Part shown: positions 1 to 8,748 of the stretch, piece after piece
Numbering within the stretch: the stretch's first letter is position 1
Layout: every line of letters starts with the position of its first letter
IMG/VR virus record: IMGVR_UViG_3300044577_000130
Span: 1 to 49,756 of that record
Reading direction: 5' to 3' (one strand)
Origin: a virus
DNA: 49,756 bases
The notes under the pieces: model-generated
What the model saw: only the letters and a program-made list of their open reading frames with translations
Databases searched by the model: none
What the model was told of the DNA's origin: nothing
Made by a program: the position numbers and the translations under genes

Positions 1-141
1 ATCATCAACGCTTAACTTGACTGGAATAAAAAGTTTCCAAAGGAAATCCGTCAGAGGAGCAGTGCCCGTTGGATCAATGATGCGGCCATCTCGCCGTCCC
101 CATGGAGGTTCATGGCGAGGAATCAAACGACCCCACAGATC
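1..141. repeat. Terminal overlap, identical to 49616-49756
   Basis: Bases 1-141 are identical to the last 141 bases of the window, and one coding frame runs through both copies without interruption. The simplest reading is the k-mer overlap of a circular or circularly permuted assembly, so the unique genome is 49,615 bp. It is less likely to be a physical direct terminal repeat, because it lies inside a gene and its length equals a common assembler k value. Confidence 0.9.
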
Positions 142-3100
142 GTGCATCGGATAGGACTCTATAAGCGGAATCCCGGCTTTACGAAGGGACCTGTCCAAGA
201 CGATCGGATAGAACTGGTCCGCTGTATCGCCCCAGATCTTATTCTGCATGTAGACCTTCTCGCCAGCTCGTTTACCCTGGCGATAAAGGCTCGGAACAAA
301 GGTGGGAGCGAAGTTACTTGCCCATCTTACGCCTTTTTTCAGGTAACCAGGCGTCTCAAGTGCGCGAATCACATCGCTGTATTGCTGCAGGAATAGTTTC
401 GAATCTAACTGTCCAAGTACGCTTCTGCCAAGCGCATTAAATTTAGCTTCAAACCCTTCCTCCTTCGTTGCATTGATCATATCAACCATTATGGCCATCG
501 AAGTTGCAAAGGGTTCGATTCCTGCATAAGAGAAGCGCGTTCCGAAAAGCTTGACCGTTAGAGGATCAAATGTTCGAAACGTTTGTTCTCGAGTAGCTCG
601 GTCGAATCTAGGGGCTCCAGCCGCACCAGTAATCCAAGGGTCATCCGGGTCAAGACTGGCAACAATAGACCAAAAGACTCCTTGGGCAATGACCTGCTGA
701 GCCATGCGAGCTGTAACCCCGTCCCATCCAGTTTTGAGGGTATCCTCTAGCTCCTGTTCAGTTTTTACTATTGAACGATCATTTTTACGCAGTTCATCTT
801 GTTTGCGTTTCCCTTTGACTCCCTTCTTAATAGCATCCCTTTGCTTCTTTAAGAGAAGTAGCTTCTGTTCAAGCTTATCCGCCAAGTTGCCTGACCTGAA
901 TGCGTTGTACATCCGAAAAGCAGCAGAGAATCCGCCTATCTGGGATTTACTGATGCCTGTCTCTACCATGTTCACTGGACTCTCAACGAAAGCAATCAAA
1001 AAGCGCATAACCGGCGCCTTTCGATTAATGCCGTTAGCGATATCTTTCATCCTCTCCGAAGCTTTAGCACTCTGGGACGAAGGGCGAATACCTTCGCGCC
1101 TTGTCTGCCTAAAAGAAAGTAAAAGCCCTACCTCATATGCTCTTTTCCATGCTTCGGACTCATAGTTGGTTCCCTGACGAGCCATCTCCTGCGACAGCTC
1201 GGTTCCCGAAAGACCCTTTTGCTTCGCTATTTGATAAGCTTCAGCGCCTACTTGCATGTTAACAATAGCTGTAGTAGCAAGCTCATCGCCCAACAGCAAA
1301 GGACCATAACCCATCCTGCGGATTCGCCTGCCCCACTTTCCTCGAATCAATCGTCCTCGAGCATCAATCCTTGCTCCATGTTTTAAGCCAAGCTCAATTT
1401 GCAACTGTGAATTCTCCGAATGCCATGAAGCAATTGCATTTCGATAGCCCTTGCCAATACCAGGTATAAGGCCCTGATAAACATACCTCAGCTCTTGAAA
1501 ATCTGTGCTCTCTCTATCTCGTTTACTGAGTTGCGGGATTAGCTGACTAATCATAGCCTCGACAGGTCGCTCGAGACCAAAGTGCCAGCCACCATGGATG
1601 ATATTCCCTCCTAAGTTCTTAGCGTAAGTAAGCGGTCCAGAGAGGATCCCAGCACTCCGCCAGTACTCAAACAACCTGCTCATGAATGGAGTTTCTTGAG
1701 CCTTAATCTCAGCCAGCATGCTCATAGATAAACTGGTGTCTTCGGCAATGGTATCGATATTCTCAAGACCGAATCCCATATCCCTTAAACGCTCCACCGC
1801 AGCAAGAGGGTCATTAAGAGAAAGAATGGCTTCTGATAACTGCAGTTTTCTGAAGTCGCGCAACGGCCCCTTAGGTATGAGCCTCGTATCCATTGCACCG
1901 AAAGGATCACCACGGCGACGAAAGGCGCGGCTTTGTTCTGTGCCTGCCACTATATAAGCACTAACTATTGCCTGGCCTTCCTCAACTGCTGTTTGATCGC
2001 CTGTCTGTAAAGCTTCAATGGATTCGTCTGTCATTATAGTCTTCGCAGAAACAACATCGATTTCATTGTACGCTTCACCTGCAAGTGTTTTATTGAGGAG
2101 TCTTGCCCGAACTCCATTCCTGTCGGCAAGAATCTCCTGGCGGGAAGCTTCGTCAGCTACCGGTTCATGACGAACAGCAGGATAGCCATCCTCGATCAGT
2201 TCATCATTAACTTCATCAAAGACACCGCGAGCCAAGGCATCCAATAGAGGATTAGCGCGGAGACGAGGACCACGCTTGGTAGGGTCTTTCTCTTCCTTAA
2301 CTGATCGTGCAAGCGCTTCAAGAAGTGTTTGGTCAGGCGTCTTTTCTACGCCAGGTTCGACTGCACTCTCCGTCTGCTCTGCAGCCTCTATTACTTCAGC
2401 TGGTGCTTGCTCTACTTGCTGCTCTGTTTCCTGAAACTCTTCCTCTATCGCTTCTTCTTCCGTCTGTGGCTGCTCTTGTGCTTGCGCTTGCCCTTCTTCT
2501 TGTTCAGTGCGGCGTTGCACACTGCGAAGGCGTTTCTTTTCCGCCTTCCTCATAAATCTTATTCTTCTGGATCTTGCTCTCTCAATTTGTTCTTCTTCTG
2601 TTACTATTTTACCTTCCGGCCCCTCAAGAACCCTTTCCAACTCGACGGCCCTCTCTTCTATGATATCTTCTGCTAAATCTTCACGGCCCTCAATGTAGTT
2701 CTTGATGGCCAGTTTCTTTAGTTTCTTCATATCAAGCTGTGCGGTTGCATCCTCCGCCTGTCTTGTGGCCTCTCGCAACTCATCAATCTGTCTACGTTGT
2801 GATTCTTCAGGTCTTTCCCGGCTCTGCTGCTGTTCTTCAAATTGTTGGCTATCTAACTTTCTAGACAACTCTTGTTGAGTAATGGAACGACCTAAAAATT
2901 CCTCAATCTTACTTTCCGGAGATGGCTCTCTTTGGAACCCACCTCTTATTTCTTCCGCGACTGCTTCCGCTTCCGCTTCCTCTTCTTTAACGCGGCCTGA
3001 CAGATCGCGAAGGCGTTCCGTACCCCCTTCTTCCGCCGCACCTTCTTCACGCACCGGTCCAGCTTCGCGGGCATCTTGCAACTCCTGTTCAGTCTCTGCT

Positions 3101-5037
3101 ATTAAACGGTCATGCTTGCGTAGTGCTGCCTGCCTGCGCTTCACTCCGCCTTCCTTTAAAATAACACTCCTTCTTCTTTTTAGAAGCAATAGTCTTTGCT
3201 CAAGTTCTTCTTCTGAAGTGACCTCTATTGCTTGCTCTGCTTCTATTTGGTCCAGTGCTTCTTCCTCTGCACGGGCTTCCCTTTCCCTTTGAACAGGCGT
3301 CTTAGCTTCTTCAGTACGAAGGGCTTCTAGTCTTTCTCTTTTGAGTTGCTTTATTTCAGATGGAGTATTCTCACTGACGATTCCTTCAACCTCGAAGAGC
3401 ATCTCATCAAGTATCTCTTCGGCAAGGCCATCAAATCCTCGCAAATGATTCTTCTTAGCCAACTTCTTCAAACGATCAGCATCTAATGAAGCGGTTGCTT
3501 CTTCTGCTTCTCGCCCGTTCTTAGACAACTCTGTCCTTCTGCGTTCTTTTGCAACATCCGCTCCTTCACTCCTCTGTTGTCTTTGCTCAAACTCCCTTCT
3601 TTGCAATCGACTGGTTTCCTCTTTATCCGAAAGCGGTTTGCCTAAAGCTTCTTCAAGCTTTGCACCTACGGAAGGCTCTACTGGCTCCCCTATCGAATCT
3701 TGAAGTTCTTGTTCTGGAGTGGCAACTTCCTCCTGTTCTATCTGCTCAGCATCCGCCTTCAACTGCTCTGCGGCATTCTTGCGATCCTGCACTGTATCCG
3801 TCGGAGTGCTCTCAGGAATGATGGCCTGCTTCTTTGCTTCATTGGCAGCAGCTCGACTGGGATTAGGCTTATCAAGAAACGCTGCAGCAGCCCGAGCCCC
3901 GGGAATGATAGCAAATGCTGTCGCATTAACCGCCAGTCGACGGCCTGCTTCAGCTAGATCACCTTCGGTTAAAGCACTGATAGCAGCACTACCTTCAAGA
4001 CCTGGTGCAATATCCCGGGCTAGTGAAGCAGCTTCTTCTTCAAGAATTTCTCCCCAAAGGCTTCCCAGCTGCCCCTTCTTGAGAAGCTGATTCAAACGCT
4101 TGAGCTTGTCTCCCGTATCCCTTTCAAGGAACTCTGAGAGTATCGCAATCTTAGCCCCTTTAATCTTTGCTGGAATCAGTCTTCCAGCGCCCACAGCAAG
4201 ACGAACGCCAGCTCGTTCTGATGCAATTTCAATAAAGGCGTCGAGAACTCCTGTTGGCAATGCTTCGAGAAATGATTGGTCATTCTTCTTGATAACCAAA
4301 GCAAGCTTGCCTGCCTGATCTTCTGTCAGGTTCAACTCAGGCATCATCTGACGGACGGTTGATGCTACGATTAGCTGAGGATTGGCTAAGGTCTGAGCAA
4401 ATGCACCTACGCCTCGTGACGCTGTAAAGGTAGCCAATCGTCCTATCCGAGTCCCTGCATGTTTCCCTAAGGCATTGATTGTTGACTTCTCAATGCCTTT
4501 AGATGCAACACGAAACACCCCTCCGGTTGCACCAATTTCTATTGCAAAACCTGGAATGCCTGTGACAACATCGAAAACTTGCTTTGCAAATCCTGCGTCC
4601 TCTCGACGCTCTCGTTCAACAAGTACGCCTGCCAAAATACCAATATCAGCATCAGACGGACCGCCTTGCTCAAATCGATTGGCAGCTGATCGTGCACGGA
4701 TCATGAATGCAGCATCAGTAGCTTGTCCGACAAATGGAAGTTTACTTCGAACGAAATCCATAGCAGATGGACCTGCCGCACGAACCTCGTCCATGGCTTC
4801 CCGCAATTGCTCTTGCTGAATAAATGGTTGTGTCTGCTCCTGGATGAACTGAGCGCGTTGAAATCGTTGCTCGGATTGCTGCTCTACGAGATCCTGACTA
4901 GGATCTGGAACGAAAGAAACTGGCTCAGGAACAGTTAGAAGGGGATCCAGAGCAGGTTCGACAATGGGAGCGTCACCGAAATCCAAGGGAGCCGGTTGAA
5001 CAATTGGGGCATTACTGAAATCAAGCTTAGTACCCAT
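1..5037 (-). CDS. Giant internal virion protein, N-terminal 1,679 codons (gene continues across the circular join)
   Basis: The minus-strand frame is open from an ATG at 5037, which overlaps the stop of the upstream gene (TAATG), to base 1. It resumes in frame in the right-hand copy of the terminal overlap and stops at 49286, giving 1,788 residues. Residues about 430-900 are Glu/Gln/Arg-rich and predicted coiled coil. A coiled-coil module recurs: about 608-652 and 1385-1429 share the pattern EQ+LLLLK+/ETEQELQD, and about 515-532 and 764-779 share LKKLA-KN. After residue 1000 the sequence becomes more globular (for example SGPLTYAKNLGGN), a style seen in large internal or injected phage proteins. 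As last gene of the virion operon, an internal capsid or ejection protein is inferred. No catalytic motif was recognised. Confidence 0.8.
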   Translation of the reverse strand, partial: MGTKLDFSNAPIVQPAPLDFGDAPIVEPALDPLLTVPEPVSFVPDPSQDLVEQQSEQRFQRAQFIQEQTQPFIQQEQLREAMDEVRAAGPSAMDFVRSKLPFVGQATDAAFMIRARSAANRFEQGGPSDADIGILAGVLVERERREDAGFAKQVFDVVTGIPGFAIEIGATGGVFRVASKGIEKSTINALGKHAGTRIGRLATFTASRGVGAFAQTLANPQLIVASTVRQMMPELNLTEDQAGKLALVIKKNDQSFLEALPTGVLDAFIEIASERAGVRLAVGAGRLIPAKIKGAKIAILSEFLERDTGDKLKRLNQLLKKGQLGSLWGEILEEEAASLARDIAPGLEGSAAISALTEGDLAEAGRRLAVNATAFAIIPGARAAAAFLDKPNPSRAAANEAKKQAIIPESTPTDTVQDRKNAAEQLKADAEQIEQEEVATPEQELQDSIGEPVEPSVGAKLEEALGKPLSDKEETSRLQRREFEQRQQRSEGADVAKERRRTELSKNGREAEEATASLDADRLKKLAKKNHLRGFDGLAEEILDEMLFEVEGIVSENTPSEIKQLKRERLEALRTEEAKTPVQREREARAEEEALDQIEAEQAIEVTSEEELEQRLLLLKRRRSVILKEGGVKRRQAALRKHDRLIAETEQELQDAREAGPVREEGAAEEGGTERLRDLSGRVKEEEAEAEAVAEEIRGGFQREPSPESKIEEFLGRSITQQELSRKLDSQQFEEQQQSRERPEESQRRQIDELREATRQAEDATAQLDMKKLKKLAIKNYIEGREDLAEDIIEERAVELERVLEGPEGKIVTEEEQIERARSRRIRFMRKAEKKRLRSVQRRTEQEEGQAQAQEQPQTEEEAIEEEFQETEQQVEQAPAEVIEAAEQTESAVEPGVEKTPDQTLLEALARSVKEEKDPTKRGPRLRANPLLDALARGVFDEVNDELIEDGYPAVRHEPVADEASRQEILADRNGVRARLLNKTLAGEAYNEIDVVSAKTIMTDESIEALQTGDQTAVEEGQAIVSAYIVAGTEQSRAFRRRGDPFGAMDTRLIPKGPLRDFRKLQLSEAILSLNDPLAAVERLRDMGFGLENIDTIAEDTSLSMSMLAEIKAQETPFMSRLFEYWRSAGILSGPLTYAKNLGGNIIHGGWHFGLERPVEAMISQLIPQLSKRDRESTDFQELRYVYQGLIPGIGKGYRNAIASWHSENSQLQIELGLKHGARIDARGRLIRGKWGRRIRRMGYGPLLLGDELATTAIVNMQVGAEAYQIAKQKGLSGTELSQEMARQGTNYESEAWKRAYEVGLLLSFRQTRREGIRPSSQSAKASERMKDIANGINRKAPVMRFLIAFVESPVNMVETGISKSQIGGFSAAFRMYNAFRSGNLADKLEQKLLLLKKQRDAIKKGVKGKRKQDELRKNDRSIVKTEQELEDTLKTGWDGVTARMAQQVIAQGVFWSIVASLDPDDPWITGAAGAPRFDRATREQTFRTFDPLTVKLFGTRFSYAGIEPFATSMAIMVDMINATKEEGFEAKFNALGRSVLGQLDSKLFLQQYSDVIRALETPGYLKKGVRWASNFAPTFVPSLYRQGKRAGEKVYMQNKIWGDTADQFYPIVLDRSLRKAGIPLIESYPMHDLWGRLIPRHEPPWGRRDGRIIDPTGTAPLTDFLWKLFIPVKLSVDD

Positions 5038-6275
5038 TAATTCTTTTGCCGAATGTTTCCATCAGAATCCTTAAACCGAGCTCCTGATGGAAGATTATCG
5101 AGCTGCTTTTGAGTTGTTACAGTTGGCAGCTCTTCAGGAGCTGGGGTCGGCCGCGGTGCAGCCCTCCTCTGCGCAGGAGCAGGAAGATTAGCAATACGAC
5201 TAGCCTCCTCAGCCTCTTGTTCAAAAGTTCTCTCCTGTATGTTAAAGATAGGCTCAGCTTCATAATCAAAGAATTCAGGAACGAAACCTTCTCTTATGAG
5301 TCTTTGGTTAGCTATTGCATTGGCTCTCTTTGAAGCTATTCTTGGACCATCGTCATCCATATCTTTTAAGTAAGCTGCATCTCGATTATCGCGTATCTTC
5401 TTCCCGTTCTCTTGACGCTTAGCTTCCGCAACATCTTCAGCCTTCTGTGCAGCTACCTCAGCCACAAGCCTTTTGTCGTTTTCTTCCCATTGTCTCTTGG
5501 TCCTTGCATCAATGATTATTTCACCATCTACTCCGATGCGAATACCTTTGCCAAACTCATCTACTTCTATTTCTTCTGTCTCAGGGTTTCTCAGAAATGG
5601 AGTCGTCTGGTCTATCTGCTCCTGAGTCGTTGGCTTAGGTGTCATCTGACTCTTCATGCGCTGAAGCTTTGTTAGAATCCTCCTTCGCTGAACATTAATC
5701 GTTTCTGGTCTTGCCGTACCATCGATCAAGCCCTCTTGCAGCTTATCCAACTCAAGCTTAAATCCCTCCAGTTTTGCGTTTCGAGATTCAGCATTTGGTG
5801 AGTTCTGTGCAAACTCCAGTCCTTTAAGATCCTGGAATAGCTGTTCTTCTATTTTGTCCAGGGCTCGGGTGTCTGTGGCCTCAAGCTGAATATCCTGGCG
5901 CTCAAAATCACCAGCCTCTCCAAGGACAGTCCGACGGTTAATCTCGTTCTGAATATCAAGCCGGCCTTCCTGCCTCTGCCCTTCTAGCTGTTGAGCTAGA
6001 TCACCCCGCAAACCAATCTCTTGCTGCCTCTGAAAGCCTTGTTGGTTCTGAAGGAACCCCTGCATCTGCAGTTTCTGGATGGCAGCCTGACGATTGGCTA
6101 CGCCGGTTTGCTCGGCCAAATCAAACCGTCTAGCATCGGAACGGCGCTTCTGAGCGAGCTGTTCAAGCTTCAGAGCGAACTCATCTTGGAAGCGGCTAAG
6201 GTCTTCCCGACCGCCGACAAAAGATGCACGCGCAAGTACAGCAGCTGCCGGATTATGTACGACTCTTATGGCAAT
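5037..6275 (-). CDS. Coiled-coil internal virion protein with no canonical start codon
   Basis: The protein is rich in Gln, Glu and Arg and is probably largely helical (repeated QRQQE and KxQM patterns in the first third). Its stop overlaps the ATG of the giant protein downstream. The reading frame is open back to 6287 but has no ATG or GTG there. The first TTG is at 6119 and has no Shine-Dalgarno sequence. Clear coding-like helical sequence continues upstream of it, so I placed the start at an ATT codon at 6275, nine bases after AGAGG; ATT at 6284 is also possible. The missing start coincides with the HNH gene inserted immediately upstream on the other strand. Role inferred from position: inner virion component. 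The start is uncertain, the frame is firm. Confidence 0.7.
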   Translation of the reverse strand: MAIRVVHNPAAAVLARASFVGGREDLSRFQDEFALKLEQLAQKRRSDARRFDLAEQTGVANRQAAIQKLQMQGFLQNQQGFQRQQEIGLRGDLAQQLEGQRQEGRLDIQNEINRRTVLGEAGDFERQDIQLEATDTRALDKIEEQLFQDLKGLEFAQNSPNAESRNAKLEGFKLELDKLQEGLIDGTARPETINVQRRRILTKLQRMKSQMTPKPTTQEQIDQTTPFLRNPETEEIEVDEFGKGIRIGVDGEIIIDARTKRQWEENDKRLVAEVAAQKAEDVAEAKRQENGKKIRDNRDAAYLKDMDDDGPRIASKRANAIANQRLIREGFVPEFFDYEAEPIFNIQERTFEQEAEEASRIANLPAPAQRRAAPRPTPAPEELPTVTTQKQLDNLPSGARFKDSDGNIRQKN

Positions 6276-6292
6276 TAGATTAATCCTCTATA

Positions 6293-6547
6293 ATGCAAGA
6301 CGACAAAGGGAGAAAGAAACGTGTTAAATTGATAGCAAAATGGCGAGAGCGATATCCTGAGAAATCCATCGCTCATGCAAGAATTCAAAAGGCTGTGCAG
6401 TATGGAAAGCTTCCTCGTCCTGATGAGTTGAGCTGTCGACGCTGCGGTCAACCCGCTCAGCATTATCATCATCACTATGGTTACGACCCTATTCATTGGT
6501 TTGATGTGATGCCCGTTTGCATCCCATGCCATAGGATTCTTGGTTAG
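6293..6547 (+). CDS. HNH endonuclease, probable homing gene inside the virion operon
   Basis: The 84-residue product has a basic helical N-terminus, then C48xxC51, a His cluster at 59-61 (the HNH core), C76xxC79 and H80, the usual layout of small phage HNH nucleases with a structural zinc. It is the only plus-strand gene inside about 23 kb of minus-strand virion genes. Its stop lies one base from the stop of the convergent gene on its right, and its ATG lies a few bases from the 5' end of the gene on its left. No plus-strand Shine-Dalgarno is evident. Such nucleases commonly cut intron-less or gene-less alleles and spread by repair; that role is inferred here. Confidence 0.8.
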   Translation: MQDDKGRKKRVKLIAKWRERYPEKSIAHARIQKAVQYGKLPRPDELSCRRCGQPAQHYHHHYGYDPIHWFDVMPVCIPCHRILG

Positions 6548-6548
6548 G

Positions 6549-7622
6549 CTACCCTTCAAGCATTCGTCTTGCCTGAACCCTAGCAATACGCTGCTCAGCT
6601 TCAGTGCGGCGTCGCTGCCGTGGACTACCACTACGACGACGACGGGGCTGAACCCCACCCGGACTCTGGATACTCTGCAGGAACTGAAGAAGGTTATTTG
6701 GATTGAATTGGTCTTGGAGACCCTGGCCTATCTGCATTGCTCGGGCGCGGCTTACTGCCCCCCCGACCGACCCGAGACGGCTCCCTCCAAGGCGACCGTC
6801 CCGGGACCGGCCAAGCTCCCTACCCAGGGTAATTAGCTGTCCAAAATCAGGGCCTGTATCCTCGCGCCGTTCAATGAAGCCAAGCAGGTCGCCGGAGAGG
6901 TCAGCATCTAGGCTCAATCGCTGCTGACGAAGGCGGTCAAGCGTCGAACCCCGTGTACGGCCTCTCTCCCTGGCTATTCCCTGCTGAAGAACGGCAGGGA
7001 TGGTACTGCCAGATAAGCCTCTCTGCGTCAGATTAGCCAGCTGCTGGGCCTGTAGCTCCTCAAAGCTTTGGTCAATATCGGCCAGCTCCTGCTGCCCTAA
7101 CCCTTGAAGATTAGCCATCCCTCTGTTGAACCGATTCTCAAATCCGCCCTTCACTTGCTCAAATCTCTCCAGGTTGGCCCTGTTGGCCGCCTCCTGGGCC
7201 CGCTGGAACTCACCGGCTAGATTACCTAGCAAGCCGCCAGAGCCGTCAAATCGCCCCCTGGAGCCCCTGCGGCCACCACCGCCTCTACCTCCGCCTCGAC
7301 CGCCGCCAGCGAATATGCCTCCTGTCTGATTGAATTCAGCCAGACGCCTCGCTGCACCCGGTGAGTCAGGGCCAAGAATGGACCCTAATGGCCTTCGAGG
7401 CAGATTGCTGCCAGGAAGGAACCGATTGCCCGGATCGGCAGTAAGACCGGTGCCTCCGCCGCCACGGAGCCCGGGGGGGGGTAGGCCCCCGCGACGACGA
7501 CGGCGTCCTCGAGCACGACCTCCGAGAATATTCCCTAATCTGAGCGTTGTTCCTGATAGATCAACATCCTCGATATCAGGCAACAGCTGAAACTGTTCAA
7601 GAAGACTGGGCAAGGAACTCAT
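6549..7622 (-). CDS. Gly/Arg-rich internal or tail-associated virion protein
   Basis: This 357-residue protein has a low-complexity N-terminal half (long runs of Gly and Arg, RGRRRRRGG and GGGRGGGGRR) followed by a helical Gln/Glu-rich segment at about 135-250 and a basic C-terminal tail. Its ATG overlaps the last base of the next upstream gene, as expected for a translationally coupled operon. A run of nine G on the plus strand near 7473 sits in the Gly-rich part and is a possible indel hot spot. No family was recognised; a virion role is inferred from position between fibre and internal-protein genes. Confidence 0.7.
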   Translation of the reverse strand: MSSLPSLLEQFQLLPDIEDVDLSGTTLRLGNILGGRARGRRRRRGGLPPPGLRGGGGTGLTADPGNRFLPGSNLPRRPLGSILGPDSPGAARRLAEFNQTGGIFAGGGRGGGRGGGGRRGSRGRFDGSGGLLGNLAGEFQRAQEAANRANLERFEQVKGGFENRFNRGMANLQGLGQQELADIDQSFEELQAQQLANLTQRGLSGSTIPAVLQQGIARERGRTRGSTLDRLRQQRLSLDADLSGDLLGFIERREDTGPDFGQLITLGRELGRSRDGRLGGSRLGSVGGAVSRARAMQIGQGLQDQFNPNNLLQFLQSIQSPGGVQPRRRRSGSPRQRRRTEAEQRIARVQARRMLEG

Positions 7623-8323
7623 CAGAAAAACCCTCCTCCGCCAGAACCAAGGCCACCGAGGAGTGCTTCGCTCCCGAAACTACCTCCTCCAAAGCCACCA
7701 CCACCACCACCGAAATTAACTACCGGACCGCGACGCTGCTGTTGTCTAAGCCTCCTTAAGGGAAGCAATCGCTTATTGAGCTCTCTAACCCTGGGGTCCA
7801 AATGACTGACCGGGAGGCCCGTGTTAATATCAAAGAAGCGACCCGCTTCACCTCTAACACCTAAATCATTTGATATATCTTCAGCAGTTTCCATTCCCTG
7901 AGGGGTAGGAAATTGTCCAAAGCCTCCGCCAACGATTCCGCTGCCTCCACCGCCAAAGCCTCCTGTTTGCAAACCTTGCGAGGAGAGCTGCGCTTCTTGC
8001 CTCTTCCTGAACATCTCCGCAACGTTTCTCTGGGCATTGATCTCACGCTCACGGTCCTGCTGCTGAAACAATTGATTTTGCTGCTGGAACCGCTGGCTTT
8101 GAAATTGATCATCGCCAAATTGCGGAAGGCCTTGGCCGCGCCGCCCACCACCGAAAACATCAAAGCTGCCAAGACTGCTACTACCCAAGCCTCCGCCAAT
8201 CCCTCCTCCTTGACGAAGCGGAGCACTCCTCGCACGATTGAAAGGCAAGCTGCTAAACGGAACCTTCCGGCGACCCAGACCAACGCCGCCTGATACACCA
8301 AATAGTCCTGGCAGTTGACTCAT
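7622..8323 (-). CDS. Glycine-rich virion protein
   Basis: This 233-residue protein has glycine-rich flanks (GGGGGGFGGG near the C-terminus, ending GGGGFF) around a Gln-rich helical centre at about 75-115 (FQQQNQLFQQQDRERE). It resembles the downstream Gly/Arg-rich protein in composition, and the two are coupled by a one-base overlap. Glycine-rich segments of this kind can be flexible linkers or assembly tails; no specific function can be assigned. Confidence 0.65.
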   Translation of the reverse strand: MSQLPGLFGVSGGVGLGRRKVPFSSLPFNRARSAPLRQGGGIGGGLGSSSLGSFDVFGGGRRGQGLPQFGDDQFQSQRFQQQNQLFQQQDREREINAQRNVAEMFRKRQEAQLSSQGLQTGGFGGGGSGIVGGGFGQFPTPQGMETAEDISNDLGVRGEAGRFFDINTGLPVSHLDPRVRELNKRLLPLRRLRQQQRRGPVVNFGGGGGGFGGGSFGSEALLGGLGSGGGGFF

Positions 8324-8637
8324 TCTCGTGACTCCTTAATGGTCTCGAGTAATTTCTTAGGGTCGGGCTCCGCCTCAGCTGCCCAATAGCCAGCCGGACA
8401 CTTCTCAGTTGACCATCGTAACTTGTTTAGCCATTTGTTCGTAGCTCCGCAGTTGCAACCGCATAGCTTGCATTTACCCAGCTTCTTAGCTTCATTGGTC
8501 ACTTTAAAGTGGTCGCAGGGGACGCAATGGTTCGTGTAGATAGCCTCTACCCGAGCCTCATCCCGAACCGGCATGCCCGCGGCAAGCCACCTGGCATGAG
8601 CCATCGTGAACCGTTTTGCCTTGGCTACTGCTCCCAT
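8320..8637 (-). CDS. Small zinc-binding protein, virion operon
   Basis: The 105-residue product contains CVPCDHF, then CKLCGCNC and a later CPAGYW, so six or more cysteines in a zinc-ribbon-like arrangement with a conserved-looking CPAG-W end. Small proteins of this pattern often occur beside phage fibre genes, where an assembly or chaperone role has been suspected; here it lies directly downstream of two fibre genes. Its last four bases overlap the next gene. About 110 bases separate it from the upstream fibre gene and hold no ORF. Confidence 0.65.
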   Translation of the reverse strand: MGAVAKAKRFTMAHARWLAAGMPVRDEARVEAIYTNHCVPCDHFKVTNEAKKLGKCKLCGCNCGATNKWLNKLRWSTEKCPAGYWAAEAEPDPKKLLETIKESRE

Positions 8638-8748
8638 TAGTTTCCTTGAGGTGCAGCTGCTCGGGTTACCGAGGCATCTCTATTTACAGCTACCCGGCCC
8701 TGTGTACAGAGTCCGGACCGTTCTCGAGGCAGCACACACAGCTGCATA

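Noticed and set aside
1-141. Physical direct terminal repeat used for packaging
   Set aside because: It lies inside a gene that continues through the join and its length matches an assembler overlap; a short physical repeat cannot be wholly excluded.
2307-2698. Plus-strand frames rich in Leu and Phe, apparently membrane proteins
   Set aside because: They are shadows of the Glu/Gln-rich coiled-coil part of the minus-strand giant gene.
6293-6547. IscB/Cas9-related HNH nuclease
   Set aside because: The gene is only 84 residues, without RuvC or bridge helix, and no guide RNA lies beside it.
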